Positions 37,339 through 48,649 are shown, numbered from the stretch's first letter. The stretch: DNA of 64,000 bases from Hexactinellida sp. DTS-2022 (GCA_028753945.1 JAPNXP010000003.1:1984001-2048000), one strand, 5' to 3'. Notes: a model not told the origin generated them from the letters alone. Program-made: numbers and translations.

Positions 37339-37966
37339 CAGGGACTTCTCTAATATAGGGACTGTAAACTTCGTTTTACGGTAAAATTAGCGTAGGCCTA
37401 AAACAGTATTGTTACTTATTGATATCCCGTAATCCGCTAATGCTAGACACAGGAAATGTATTATTGTCGTATAGGAAGTCATATTTTGGGGTCCCTAAAT
37501 ATGAATTCCCATTTCCCATTCGCCAATAATATATTCAATATGTATAAAACTAACTAATCTCGAGATTTTAACAATATTACCATATATGGAAAGGTGTGAG
37601 AATCGCATAACTTACATTCCACAAATATTTTCGATAAACCAATATGACCGTTAGACTCCCAAAATATGAATTCCTGTACGAAAATGATACATTTCATATG
37701 TATAAAGTTAAGTAATCTCGAGATTTTAACAATATTACCATATATGGAAGGGTGTGAAAATCGCATAACTTACATTCCACAAATATTTTCGATAAACCAA
37801 TATTACCGTTGGACTCCCAAAATATGACTTCCTATATGACAATAATACATTTCCTGTGTCTAGCATTAGCGGATTACGGGATATCAATAAGTAACAATTC
37901 TGTTTTAGGCCTACGCTAATTTACCGTAAAACGAAGTTTACAGTCCCTATATTAAAGAAGTCCCTG
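37339..37966. mobile_element. hAT-like element with ~145-bp TIRs and internal duplication
   Basis: Ends CAGGGACTTCT and inverted AGAAGTCCCTG. Inverted arms extend about 145 bases on each side. The flanks agttaaac and ggttaaac look like an 8-bp duplication with one change. The centre holds two tandem ~158-bp copies starting near TGTATAAA at 37541 and 37699. Confidence 0.85.
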
Positions 37967-38104
37967 GTTAAACACAGAGCGAATTAATCAGAATTATAAT
38001 ATATATGTCAGTGTATCCATTGTGCAAGAATTTTCTTGCAGAAATAAATATACAGTCAGGTCTGCTTATTGTGAACAAGATTTCGTCTGCTTAATATGAA
38101 GATT

Positions 38105-38217
38105 TTTTTAGCTGTGCCGACGCATGTTCCCTTGGTGGCACTATATTTTTGTGGTGGTTTATTGATAGTGCCTCCAAAGGAACATGCTCTCAGCACAGCT
38201 CCAATTGTGGATTTTTT
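38105..38217 (-). repeat. Satellite hairpin (inverted array)
   Basis: Reverse-complement version of the foldback hairpin, GGTGGC arm first, consistent with the array orientation. Confidence 0.88.
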
Positions 38218-39302
38218 TCGCCATGTCATCATCACTTTGAAGGTGTTAAATTATTTCAAAAAGGTGTTTCAAAAGGCAACGACCCTTAGTGAGTTGAAGT
38301 TTCGTTTTAGCTCACTTCATTTTAGAGATATTCAAGTTTGAGTAGAATATAATAGCTGATGGCTCAGCATTTTTGTGTGAGTGTTGGGTCATCACCCAAC
38401 ACCAACTAACCAATTTTAAATGTCGAATTAACAAAATTGTAAAAACACATTTTTTTAACGATGTCATCATCACCTCAAGGTGTCAAGACCCACTTGTATA
38501 GGTGGCATGTACCATGAGGACCAATTGATAAATTGAAAGTTTGTTTCTATCTTCTATGATCTTTGAGATTTATGATATTTAATTAATTGTATAAATAATT
38601 ATTTATATTATTTGTAATTTAACACCAATTTCAATATCAACTTATATTTATTAAGTTTAATTATTTTGTCATAAATAATAAATAAATTAATTTGGCTATC
38701 AAATTTCAATTCCGCACACTCGATAACCCCTAATAAACAAATTGGGAGCATCTATATAAGTCATATACTGACTGAATTAATTATAATTAATTACGTCAGT
38801 ATATTAATAGTGCAAGAGTACTCGCAGAGGTAAATATAATCACATAATATGTCGTTGTTATGAAATATATAATCTTAGTTTTCAATCGGAAAATAGAAGC
38901 CTACTCGATCTCACAAGTTGAATCAATATAATAATAACGAGTTGAAACAATAGAATTATATTTAACACTTTCAATTGAACTGAAGTGGTAGTAAACAAAT
39001 GAAATTTGCAACTCAATTGTGGCACAAACGAAGCCGAATTTCAAAATTCGTGTACTGTGAAAAGGTGTAGAATTTAATTCTCTATCGAATGCAAATAAAT
39101 TAAATATCTGGGCACCATTTATTGTTCCTTTTCTAACATTAAACAGTTTAAAAATGTGTCCAAAAAAATGTAATCAAAAATCGTGACGCCAGGTGCACAT
39201 CTGTAACCCATGAGACACATATTCTTAAAATTTGGGCTCTTAGTTAATTAAACTCTGTTCTGTGGAGAGGATACGGAAGGATAATTACTAACCAAAGCAC
39301 TT

Positions 39303-39610
39303 AGACCAATACTGGGCGACTATACTATAGTATAGTCGGCACAGTAATAATAACTAACCAAAGCTGTAAGATTAGAACTGGGCCACTTTACTACTATAGT
39401 ATAGTCGGCACAGTAATAATAATATACCAAAGCACTATGACGAATACTGGGCCACTATGCTATAGTATAGTAGTCGGCACAGTAATAAAGTCAGTCATTT
39501 CAATACTGGGCCACTCTTCTATATAGTCGGCACAGAAAAATATAAATAATAATAATAAAGGTTGCATTTCAATACTGGGCCAACCAACCATACTAAAGTA
39601 TAGTCGGCAC
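39303..39610 (-). repeat. Five palindromic ~62-bp repeats, reversed
   Basis: Reverse-complement units of the form CTGGGCCACT...AGTATAGTCGGCACAGT. Several palindromes are degenerate, with deletions in the ACTATACTATAGTATAGT core. They lie between a type B leader and a hairpin. Confidence 0.9.
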
Positions 39611-39627
39611 AGTAATAAAAAATCGAA

Positions 39628-39745
39628 AATTGCAGCTGTGCCGACGCATTTCCCTTTGGTGGGACTATCTTTTTATGGCTAGCGGTTGGGTAATTGATAG
39701 TGCCTCCAAGGAAAATGCTGTCGGCACAGGTAAACTTTAGATTTT
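39628..39745 (-). repeat. Satellite hairpin, degenerate
   Basis: Same foldback with a changed spacer (GGCTAGCGGTTGGG) and mutated arms. Confidence 0.82.
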
Positions 39746-40329
39746 TGCCTTCTCATCATCACTATGAAGGTGTTAAATTATTTCAGAAAGGTATTTCAGA
39801 AGGCAGCGACCCTTAGAATGGTGGAAGATTCCATTTAGCTCACTTCATTTTAGAGATACGGGTATTCAAGTTTCACTAGAATATAATTGTCATGAGTCAG
39901 CATTTTCATGTGCGTGTTGGGTGATCACCCAACATCAACCAACCCATTCGAATTATTTAATTTCTAAAATTGTAAAACACATTTTTCAACGATGTCATCA
40001 TCACCTCAAGGTGTCAACACCCATTTGTAGAGGTGTTAGGTGGCATAAGGATCAATTGATAAATTGGAAGTTTGTTTCTATCTTGTATCATCTCTGAATT
40101 AATGTTATTTATCAAATTTTTATAAATAATTATAAATATTATTAATAATTTAACACCCATTTCAATGTCAACTATAATTTATTACGGCTTACTTATATAT
40201 CCTATATACCGGCGACTACTTAAATATCGGCGAGATATGCTTAGATATCGGCGACTACTTAAATATCGGCGAGATTTGCTTATATATCGGCGGCCGATAT
40301 ATAAGTAAGACGAATTTATTAAGTTAAAT

Positions 40330-41104
40330 TACCGTATTTATTCGAATAGTAGCCTAGGCGATTATTGTTTTTTAGGCCATTTTCTGACCAATATTTTTTA
40401 TGACTTTTTGAGAATATCACATGTTGATACATCATACAATTTATTTAGTACTAGCGCGCATCGCATGCTAAGTCGCTTCGCGGCAGAACACAACCACACA
40501 CCAACCGCTTCGCGGTTGGTGTGTGGTTTATATACTCCTAATATTGATTATAAAGCGTAAATAGGCCTAAATAGTCAAATTTAACAATGTGAAATTTAGT
40601 GATTACGTCATCATGCGATAATGAGTTAGCATAGTGGCGATCTGGTGTAACCAACGTGTCCGCATCATTAATGTCCATGTTCTATTAAATTTTCAGATAT
40701 TTATCTCTTAGGAGGCGCGAATTATGTGCGATTAAGTGACTTTTCAGGGTTCTCTAAATGTGACAATGACGTCATAACTTTTCGAGGTGTGATAAATTTT
40801 GAGTGGAAACCTCAACTTGTTGGCGGGTGCCAAAAGTTACCCCTATATGCCAAAAATCACATTTTGAAATCTTCCACTTTCTTCAATCAACTCGTAACAA
40901 ACAAACAAATATATATATACACACACTACACCCAGGCTTGTGTTTTAATAGTATAGATAGTCGGTTGATAATCGTATTACTACTAATATTATATTAATTA
41001 ATTTACTCAGGGTATCGGTAGTAAATTTTTATTTGCTAATTGGGGGTGCTATTGTTGGAGGTAGGCGATTATTCGAATAGGGGCTACTATTAGAGTATAT
41101 ACGT
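40330..41104 (-). mobile_element. CCGTAT-ended element split by a Helitron
   Basis: The left end begins ACCGTATTTATTCGAATAGT. The right end, reversed, gives ATATACTCTAATAGTAGCCC. Without the 507-bp Helitron it matches the copy at 61229-61492 in reverse. Confidence 0.82.
40451..40957 (-). mobile_element. Non-autonomous Helitron, copy 2
   Basis: On the minus strand it starts TCTATACTATTAAAACACAA (40957) and ends GCGATGCGCGCTAG (40451), between host A and T. A near-perfect palindrome CACACACCAACCGC/GCGGTTGGTGTGTG lies about 50 bases from the 3' end. It is 507 bp, non-coding and clearly homologous to copy 1. Confidence 0.9.
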
Positions 41105-42895
41105 ATTTGTCAAAATGGTAATTTATATTAATTTGGATACCAAATTTAAATTCCGCACACTCGATGACCCCTAATAATCAAATTGGAAGCATCTACGTAT
41201 ATCATATGTCAAATATAGACCGAGTTAATTATAATTAATTACATCAATGTATTAATATGTTTAAGAGTGTTCTTGCAGAAGGAAATATAATCACATAATT
41301 TGTCGTTGTTATGGAGTATGCAATCGTATTTTTAATTAGAAAATCGAAGCCTACTCGATCTCACAAGTTGAATCAATATAATTATTACAACTTTAAACAA
41401 TAGAATTAGATTTAACAGTTATAACAAAGAAATTTCAACACCCGTTTATGGCATGAATTAAACGCTTTATGAAATTTGTTCTTCTCTCATCAGATGCAGA
41501 ATTTATGGTGAATCGAAATTTACATGTTTGCACTCTTTGATATATCCACAGACTGTATTCCTCTTGGTAGCTCGTTTTTATACTTTTACTAATTATTGTT
41601 CTTATTATACCAAAATTTATTGTATTTTGTTTAGTTGGTCTGCAATTCACATATTCCTTAGTTTTTCCTGAAGTTGTCTGCAATTCTGTGACATGTTTGA
41701 CTATTTGATATATCTACAAACGGTATTCCTCTTGGTTACTCGTTTTTTTACCAAAGGAACATGCGTCGGCACAGGCTGCAATTTTTATTTTATTATTTAT
41801 CCGTAGCTCATCCACAGAAGAGAGTTTTATTAACTAAGAACTTAAATTTTCAGGACAGGTGTCTCATGGGTTACAGATGTGCACCTGGGGTCACAATTTT
41901 TAACAAATCTTTTTTGGACGCATTTTACACCAGTTAATGTTAGAAAAGGATCAATAAATAATGAGCGAATGTTCAATTTAGATGCATTCGATAGAGAATA
42001 AATTATACACCCTTTCACAGAGCACGAATTTTCAAATTGGGCTTAGTTTGTCCCACAATTGAGTTGCAAATTTCCTTTGTTTACTAACACTTAAGTTCAA
42101 TTGAAAGTGTTAAATCTAATTCTATTGTTCCAACTTGCGATAATTCTAGTGAGATCGAGTAGGCTTCTATTTCAACTTGTTACATTTAACTATTTATATT
42201 ACACAATTAAATCACATATACAGATTTCCCTAGGTAATCGTTGTTAACTACAATATAAACTAAAGACTTGGGTTAAAATTACAACTAATTTAGCGATTGT
42301 ATCAGAGCCGGATTTAGGGTGTTGTGGGCCTAGGGCTGTTATTTTTATTGGGCCTATTTTTATATCTTTTATTTTTCCAATGATAGTCCCTACTTTACAT
42401 ATTTAAGCAGAAACAATGAAATAACATATTTTCTTCCATAATTACTATTAATTATTTGCTATTAATATAAACCAGTTCTTCGGTCTAGGTCGCACCGTGT
42501 CCTTTTTTCGTTGGTGTTAGACTATAAAACACAATTAACGGACGCTTCGCGACCTTACCAACCTCAAGAAATCACTCATAATAAAATAAGTTAAGCCTGT
42601 GAATTGTTAATTACACGTATATTATTTTATTCAGATTAGTTTGTCACCACAGACTACGTTACTATAGACTATTCACTGAATTTACCATGGATTACTTCAA
42701 GTCTAGTTACTTAGATAAGTCAAATCTAAAATATACTCTCTAATATTTAATATCATGCTTTGTATAGTTTAATAACTTGAATGATAACGAAATGGTTGCA
42801 TTCAACGATATTACGAATACTTGAACGCATACAATTAACTAATAATAATAAAATACATACTATCGAATTCACTTTGACTGCAACTTTAGTAGCTT

Positions 42896-42901
42896 TTTAT
42901 T
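42896..42901 (-). promoter_or_regulatory. Polyadenylation signal of transposon D
   Basis: AATAAA on the minus strand, 45 bases beyond the transposase stop codon and inside the TIR. Confidence 0.55.
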
Positions 42902-42945
42902 CGATCTTGTAGGATTGTTTAGGCCACGTTTAGAATTCAAATTTC

Positions 42946-44847
42946 TTATTTATTCTTCAATAAACAATTAGTAGTAGCAGAGAGAATTTGAGCCAGATAG
43001 TACATAAAAGGTTTCTGGCAGTCAGGACATTCATTTCTCCAGAATTCGAAACTAACAAATTCTATTCTAGATATCGCTAATTGAATTAAATCCTTTCTGT
43101 CTGATTCAGCAATGAATTGTCTCAACAAAGCTGGGTTCTGTTCAAGAATAGTAAGTATTTGCCATTGAATAGTAACTGCGCTTATTACATCATTGGATGG
43201 GTATTTAAGTCCACCCCGGTCAGCTAAGTGAATTAGTGTAAGATCGGACTCTTCACACTCGAGAGAGAAACATTCTAGTTCAGTGAGTAGAGATACACAA
43301 TGATTACAATATGTTGTGAATTTAGACTTCTTTGAATAGAGCATATTCTTACAGATGTTGTGAACTGCATATCCACCAATAAAAGCCAATGCTTGGCGGA
43401 TTTCCACTGTAGGTGAGAATTCAAAATTTTCATGTAGAAGAGAAGAATAAATGTTCAAGTCTGATTGGCGAACTCCAGCATCCTGTTGAACTGAAAAACC
43501 TCTAACGAATTCCTTTAGTGACGACTCATATTTGCCATCTTGGGCTTGGTACAACTTCAGAATGTTACCAATCTTGATCCGTCGCTCGCTCTCAAGAACT
43601 TGACAAAAGGAAACGTTGTATTGGCAACCAGACATTAGCCGGTAAACACCAAAATGCTTCTCTAGAGAGTCGTTTTGTAAGAATCCGGTTAACACATAGG
43701 AAAATCCACATTCATCGCTGGTCAAATGATTGATAATTTTAGGAATTACTTTAGTAGTGTGAATTAAGCTGGTAAAGGTCTGTGGGCTAAGTTTGCCGGC
43801 TTTTCCTGTACAGCTATGTATTTTCCAGTTCTCAAGCCAAGAACAAAATTTTGCAAGAAATTCAAAACGTTCATCTTGGTGTTTGAATACTTTGGAATCA
43901 GAATCACGTAGACGAATATCTTTACCAGGACAATGAATGTTGCACATCTTCCAAAATCTGGATATAAGATCGATAAATTGATGAGTCTGGTTGAAAATTT
44001 TGTTTCTCTGGTTGAATACAAAGATAGCGTTGTGTGTTGATTGATCCCAAACTGCTAGAGCTAAGGGTACACTTTGTCTCTCAAAGGTTGATGGCCAGAC
44101 TACTTGTGAAGTTAACTTGTGGGCTGTCTTAGCATTTGAAAATTGCTCGAACTTGTACAAGTTCCTGATATCCTGGAAAGAAGCCGTTGCTAGTTGATAA
44201 GGAAAGGTATTATTGAAATAATCAGTGATAGATGGGAAAATAAGCGTGGTAAGGGGATCTTTCTGATTTATCCAGTTATTCCTAATACATTTAACAATAT
44301 GTACTGGATCGAACATCAAGAATATAGCTCGAGTGGGATCAGCTGGGTTCGGAAAACTAAACTGCAAGTTAGATGAATTAGCTAACGATTTGAATAAACT
44401 CACGTTCAACTGGTAATCGTCAGTGCAGATTGCTATTACCTTTAGGCCACAACTTTCGATGTCTATAATTACTTGATTAATTACTGGAAGTAATTCAGAA
44501 GATTTAGCATTACAACATGGAAGGAGTCTTACAATTTCGGACCATTTGGTGAAGAGACTTGAAATTTGAAAAGCCAAAACAGTTTTAGCTGGATCCAGGT
44601 CAGAAGATTGGCTGACAGACGTGATGGAATCGGAATTAATAAAAGGCGAACCAAAGATTCTTCCTCCCTTGTAGGTATACTTAGACTGTACGTGAATTTC
44701 ATCAAGTTTTAAAATAACATGTCTTTTGAACTTATCAAAATTCTGGCACTCAACTTTCAAATAATCAACAAAATTTGTATCTAAACCAATGTTAGAATAG
44801 AGTCTTCTGAGTGTTGAAGGATGGGGTAAACTAAGACAATCCAATGA
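42946..44847 (-). CDS. P-like transposase D, catalytic and C-terminal domains
   Basis: It is in the same frame as the upstream THAP ORF, separated from it only by one TAA codon at 44848-44850. Counting the TTG (44844) as residue 1, the RNase H-like DDE residues appear to be D48 (LKLDEIHVQSKYTYKGG), D142 (ICTDDYQLN) and E395 (LQNDSLEKHFGVYR). Conserved blocks between them are FDPVHIVKCIRNNW, WPSTFERQSVPL and TFTSLIHTTKVIP. The C-terminal helical domain runs from LAFIGGYAVHNICK to NCLLKNK at the stop. No frameshift is seen over 633 codons, so the copy is young or selected. In P elements this domain cuts both strands at the TIRs and joins them to target DNA, with GTP as cofactor. Without a start codon of its own it would need readthrough or a suppressed stop. 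Confidence 0.92.
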   Translation of the reverse strand, partial: SLDCLSLPHPSTLRRLYSNIGLDTNFVDYLKVECQNFDKFKRHVILKLDEIHVQSKYTYKGGRIFGSPFINSDSITSVSQSSDLDPAKTVLAFQISSLFTKWSEIVRLLPCCNAKSSELLPVINQVIIDIESCGLKVIAICTDDYQLNVSLFKSLANSSNLQFSFPNPADPTRAIFLMFDPVHIVKCIRNNWINQKDPLTTLIFPSITDYFNNTFPYQLATASFQDIRNLYKFEQFSNAKTAHKLTSQVVWPSTFERQSVPLALAVWDQSTHNAIFVFNQRNKIFNQTHQFIDLISRFWKMCNIHCPGKDIRLRDSDSKVFKHQDERFEFLAKFCSWLENWKIHSCTGKAGKLSPQTFTSLIHTTKVIPKIINHLTSDECGFSYVLTGFLQNDSLEKHFGVYRLMSGCQYNVSFCQVLESERRIKIGNILKLYQAQDGKYESSLKEFVRGFSVQQDAGVRQSDLNIYSSLLHENFEFSPTVEIRQALAFIGGYAVHNICKNMLYSKKSKFTTYCNHCVSLLTELECFSLECEESDLTLIHLADRGGLKYPSNDVISAVTIQWQILTILEQNPALLRQFIAESDRKDLIQLAISRIEFVSFEFWRNECPDCQKPFMYYLAQILSATTNCLLKNK

Positions 44848-45786
44848 TTACAAATATCTGTAACAACCAGAAGATATCAATTGAGCTTTAAGGGAGAAGA
44901 CTAATGTCAAGACGTTATAGCGACGTCTTGTTTTCGACATATCTAAGTTTTCGAGCTGACAGAGAATAAATTGCAAACGATTAAGTAAAGTTTGAGAATC
45001 ATGTATTGTGGTATCTTCGTTAGTTGTTAACTTTCCTACTGTGTACTTAACACTATCGATAGCTTTGGTGATTCCTAACTCAATATCATCTGGCTTTTGA
45101 TACGTGTCGAGTTCTTGTATTAATTGAGAAATTTGACGCATGTCAGTAATCTGAGAAATCCGTGTTTGAATTTGTACCTCGTTAAGAAAACATTTGACAT
45201 TCAATTCTTCATTTAATATTATCTGGTGAGACATTATTAGTAGATGTCCAGACAAGATTTTCTTGAAGATGTGCAGGGTAGTTGGACTAGAGCGAAAATA
45301 TAACCATTCTTCATACAAGTTTAAAATTGTATATTTCTGTTGCATTTCATCAATGCTCATCACGGAGTACTTTTCATTCTCTGTTTGGTGTTCAGCAATA
45401 CTCAACTGAAGCGCTTGACGAAAATGTCGGATATCTAATTCATCGCGGTCAAGACGTTCAGGAAGTACATTTTGATCTTGTAAGTAAGATGGGCAATTTG
45501 GTAGAATAGTAGGCTTAGCACCCTTGCGAAGACCAGGCTTACGGGGAAAATTCTTGATAGAACCATCGCCTTGAGGAATTGCAACAGAAAGTAACAGGTC
45601 CTGCTCACTAAAATGTTTAGCGCAGATGAAAATTCTGCACAATTGCCAGGCATCATCTCGATGTAAAAACTTTTTCCAATCATCTTGTACATCCTTTGGC
45701 CAGTGATGTAACATCTCAAAAATAGGAGTGTATTCAGTACCATCATAATTAGAAGTGCAATTAGCAACACTACACCTGTTTGGCAT
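44848..45786 (-). CDS. P-like transposase D, THAP and coiled-coil N-terminal part (312 aa)
   Basis: The ATG at 45786 gives MPNRCSVANCTSNY. The C2CH THAP zinc site is C5, C10, C55 and H58, with W37 and the tail GAKPTILPNCPSYL. A linker domain (IDEMQQKYTILNLYEEWLY, ITDMRQISQLIQELDTY) has heptad-like Leu/Ile spacing and may dimerise. It ends with TRRRYNVLT...CYRYL and then TAA. All other copies that cover this site (C, E, F) have CAA (Gln) after YL, so the stop is a C-to-T change. The product would be THAP plus a dimerisation region without catalysis, the same architecture as the Drosophila P 66-kDa repressor. Expression is unknown. Confidence 0.9.
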   Translation of the reverse strand: MPNRCSVANCTSNYDGTEYTPIFEMLHHWPKDVQDDWKKFLHRDDAWQLCRIFICAKHFSEQDLLLSVAIPQGDGSIKNFPRKPGLRKGAKPTILPNCPSYLQDQNVLPERLDRDELDIRHFRQALQLSIAEHQTENEKYSVMSIDEMQQKYTILNLYEEWLYFRSSPTTLHIFKKILSGHLLIMSHQIILNEELNVKCFLNEVQIQTRISQITDMRQISQLIQELDTYQKPDDIELGITKAIDSVKYTVGKLTTNEDTTIHDSQTLLNRLQFILCQLENLDMSKTRRRYNVLTLVFSLKAQLISSGCYRYL

Positions 45787-47295
45787 GATTCTAGTATATA
45801 TAAAAATGAAAGAAAAGATAAATAAAGAGTAGAAGCATAAAAGAGTAAGTGGTGTGGTAAATAGAAAGGCACAAAGAATGTGTAGAAAAGAGATTGATCT
45901 AGACTGAATGGTAGTAAACTTATATTCAAATATTGTGGGTGGTTTACAAAATAGAGTTGAAGTAATCCATGGTAATGGAAAATCAATCAGTGAATAGTCT
46001 ATAGTAACGTAGTCTGTGGTTTGTCACAATTTGGGAGTCAAGGCAATTCAACTTATCGATTAAAATGCTATTTAATACCAAGATTTTCCTCCAGACAATA
46101 AATTGTTGGATCAATATGTCATTTACAATGCAGAAGATATATGCGGGTAAATCGTTGAACATCTTTGATAGTAATATCATGCATAATTATGTGATTGACG
46201 TAGCAAAAATAAATCACCAATAGAAGTAATTGATGTAAGCCAAACTGGATTAATCAAAGTATGCAATCTCGGAAAAATGTAGGGGAAGATTAAATCTACA
46301 AAACACAATTTGAGCCATGAGGAAGCAGTTGGAGGTGCGTTTTTGATAATATCTGCGCAGATCAAAAGTGAAAATTGTTAAATTTTGAAGAGAAATACAA
46401 TACAATATATATTATAATGTGACAAATTTGTGTCGTCTGAATCAAAATACTAGGAGTCAATCCAAATTAGTTCCTACGTGAGGCAATAATCCCATAAATC
46501 GTACGTGTGCTTCATTTTATCCTGCTTTGTCATCTAAAATTGTGGCGATTCGGACAAAAACTAATTAGTTATTCCTAAATACACTAAACTTCCTATATCC
46601 GGGCACTTTTAACGAAGGGTGCCCGTAACTGGCAATTTACCCGCATCTCAGAAAGTGTCTTGTCAATATTTTTATCATTAAACGTGATTATAGTAATGAG
46701 TACTTGTTTAGTTTGAGTATCATCAATAAGGGTGCCCGTTTGGAAGGTTGATGTTATGCGCTTTTAAGACTTCAGAATGCCGATATTTTGTTTGGAAGAC
46801 GTTAAGACCAATTCATCGTTGTGAACGTCTAAAATTACCCTTGCATGCCAATTTGTATTTTCTAGAGCATATTGTATTCCCTAACAATTCTAGACTAACA
46901 CACACAAAAGCAGACAACAATTGTGCTTTTAATATATGGATAGATAACTTTTATTGCTAAAAATGTCACGAAGTACTTATGTACCTGGTGTTGCTAAAAT
47001 TTTATTGAAACATCGGGTTTAGCTCATGCAAACTATTCATTATATTTTGAAAAATTTTCGGCGGAAACTAGTTTCTACTCCCAAATCAATCCCATTTCCT
47101 GGCCAAGTTGACCTAAACTGGGCCTAAGAATGAAGTGGGCCTAGGGCTTTAGCCCGAGCAGCCCTATTGTAAATCCGCTACTGGATTGTATACTTGCTCA
47201 TACTTGTTATTTTTATTTGCAATTTTAGTGTGCTTCTTCTGGTAAAAACGTTATAGTAGGGTCTTACTATAGTTTTATACTACTATAAGTGCACA

Positions 47296-47938
47296 TAGGG
47301 CCGGATTACCCAATAAGCTAACTAAGCTATAGCTTGGGGGCCTCGCCAAGTTTGGCCTCCACAAGTTTGGGGCCTCAATTGTTATCAAGGCCATCGGAGT
47401 AGGGGGGCCTTGCCGCCATGGCACCCCCACTTTATAGGAGCTTCCGATGGTATTGGCATTCGAGACTGAAACATATAAAAAATGAATTGAGAACAACAAC
47501 GCTACAAGGAAAACTATCTGCCCTGAGCATCATGTGTATTGAAAGTGACAAATTGCGGCAATTAACTTTCAATGACATCATAGAAGAATTTACTCGCCAA
47601 AAGGTTCGTAAAAAGAAACCTTGCATCAACATGCAAGGTCTTAAGTAACTGTATTGCTGTCCGAGCACACTTAATTAATACTGTATAGCCTGTACATATT
47701 ATTGCTTTCATAAGTAGGGGCGACTGGGCGTTACTAACTTGTATTTAGGAAGAGGTGTTAATCCTCTCTTTTCAGTGCTTAGCCTCCATTTTCTATTGTA
47801 TTCGCCTCTTTTTTTAAGCGAAATTACTATCATTGGTTCCTCTCACCGGGATTTTATTAATCCCCAATAAAACTCATTGGGTAGGGGCTCCGACACTCAT
47901 TTAGCTTAGGGGCCTCAACATACCTTAGTCCGGCTCTG
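47296..47938 (+). mobile_element. hAT element with AGGGCCGGATTA end
   Basis: The exact 8-bp duplication agtgcaca lies at 47288-47295 and 47939-47946. The ends read TAGGGCCGGATTA and inverted TAGTCCGGCTCTG, so the first C is mutated to T. It is 643 bp and contains a hAT C-terminal exon. Confidence 0.9.
47430..47648 (+). pseudogene. hAT transposase C-terminal fragment (ZMYM/TTF type)
   Basis: The frame reads LKHIKNELRTTTLQGKLSAL, then SIMCIESDKL and FNDIIEEFTRQKVRKK before the stop. It matches the very C-terminus of hAT transposases related to ZMYM1-like proteins (IK..LRSTM.EERL..L..LSIE...L.F...I..FA..KARK). The catalytic region is absent. It shows that CAGxGCCGGATTA ends here belong to hAT. 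Confidence 0.75.
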
Positions 47939-47946
47939 AGTGCACA

Positions 47947-48649
47947 GTATTTAATTTACCTCTGTCGGACTTCCGGCCGGCCATACGCGATGGCCTGACT
48001 AAACCATTAGGGATAGAGATTTAAAATTTGGACAATAGATATATAATTTCCTGGAGATGATCACCTCGAAGCCCGATTTCTCAATTTCTCTTTTATTCGT
48101 CAGTTATATCGTAATTTGTATTCTGGTCCAGTGACTCTTTAATTAATATTTCGAATTAGTTATTGATAATATAGAGGTTGTATTCTCCTAAGGTGTTCTT
48201 TCTATATATCAATTAAAATTATTAGGTCGCTAATCAATTCTACGTTTTATTGACGGTTTTTTATGTAAATCAGCCATCTTCTCCATATTGTAATTACTCT
48301 ATAGTATACTGAATACTATAGAACCGTGACCTTCGTTATATAAGGCCTGTTGCGTAGATTTCTGAGATCGTAGAATTCTGAGATTCCTGTACTAAAAAAC
48401 CATGGACGCAATAGTAGCATAGAATTCTGAGATTCACCATAGAATCGTGAGATTTTGAGTAAAATCTCGTGATTGAGTTGAAGTTGGATATTAATTAAGA
48501 TGATCACAGTTCGTTACGTTAGTACTTACTTACGTATATAATCGAAAATTATGTAAATATCAGTATACTCTAATATTATTTTCTTTTGACTTTGATTCTC
48601 TAAACAAACACTATCTCTAAAGATCTACGTTGTAACGTTGAAACTTTAA
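47947..48649. other. Gene-less stretch upstream of the integrase gene
   Basis: AT-rich, with a few GAATTCTGAGATT repeats near 48360-48440. The promoter of the integrase gene would lie here but no clear element is visible. Confidence 0.4.

Larger units (their letters stand above)
36200..42180 (-). repeat. Satellite array in opposite orientation, with many insertions
   Basis: The same ~1.2-kb unit as 12.6-21.1 kb, reverse complemented: GGTGATGACCCAACAC, CACCTTGAGGTGATGATG and the hairpins occur as their complements from about 36225 to 41420. It flips back to plus orientation at about 41750-42180, where a type B leader reads CAGATGTGCACCTGGGG. Insertions listed separately interrupt it. Confidence 0.88.
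42648..46018 (-). mobile_element. Complete P-element-like transposon D
   Basis: Perfect 31-base TIRs start CACAGACTACGTTACTATAG at 42648 and, inverted, at 46018. The direct repeat gtttgtcac flanks it (42639-42647 and 46019-46027). This gives an 8- or 9-bp target duplication, close to the 8 bp and 31-bp TIRs known for Drosophila P. It is 3,371 bp and encodes one transposase filling 85 per cent of its length, with short leader and trailer. It is inserted in a hAT-type element. Confidence 0.93.
42303..47183. mobile_element. hAT-type element hosting P element D
   Basis: Ends CAGAGCCGGATTTA and inverted TAAATCCGCTACTG, with exact 8-bp duplication gattgtat at 42295-42302 and 47184-47191. After removing the P element (3,371 bp plus one duplicate) about 1.5 kb remains. 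It contains GGGCCTAGGGC motifs near both ends but no recognisable transposase. Confidence 0.88.

Noticed and set aside
45435-45986. Minus-strand 183-codon ORF overlapping the THAP ORF of D
   Set aside because: It is a different frame of the same strand over a coding region with no family match, so it is a shadow.
42303-47183. The CAGAGCCGGATTTA-ended element as the autonomous P element
   Set aside because: Perfect 31-bp TIRs with their own flanking repeat lie inside at 42648-46018, so the outer ends belong to a hAT-type host element.
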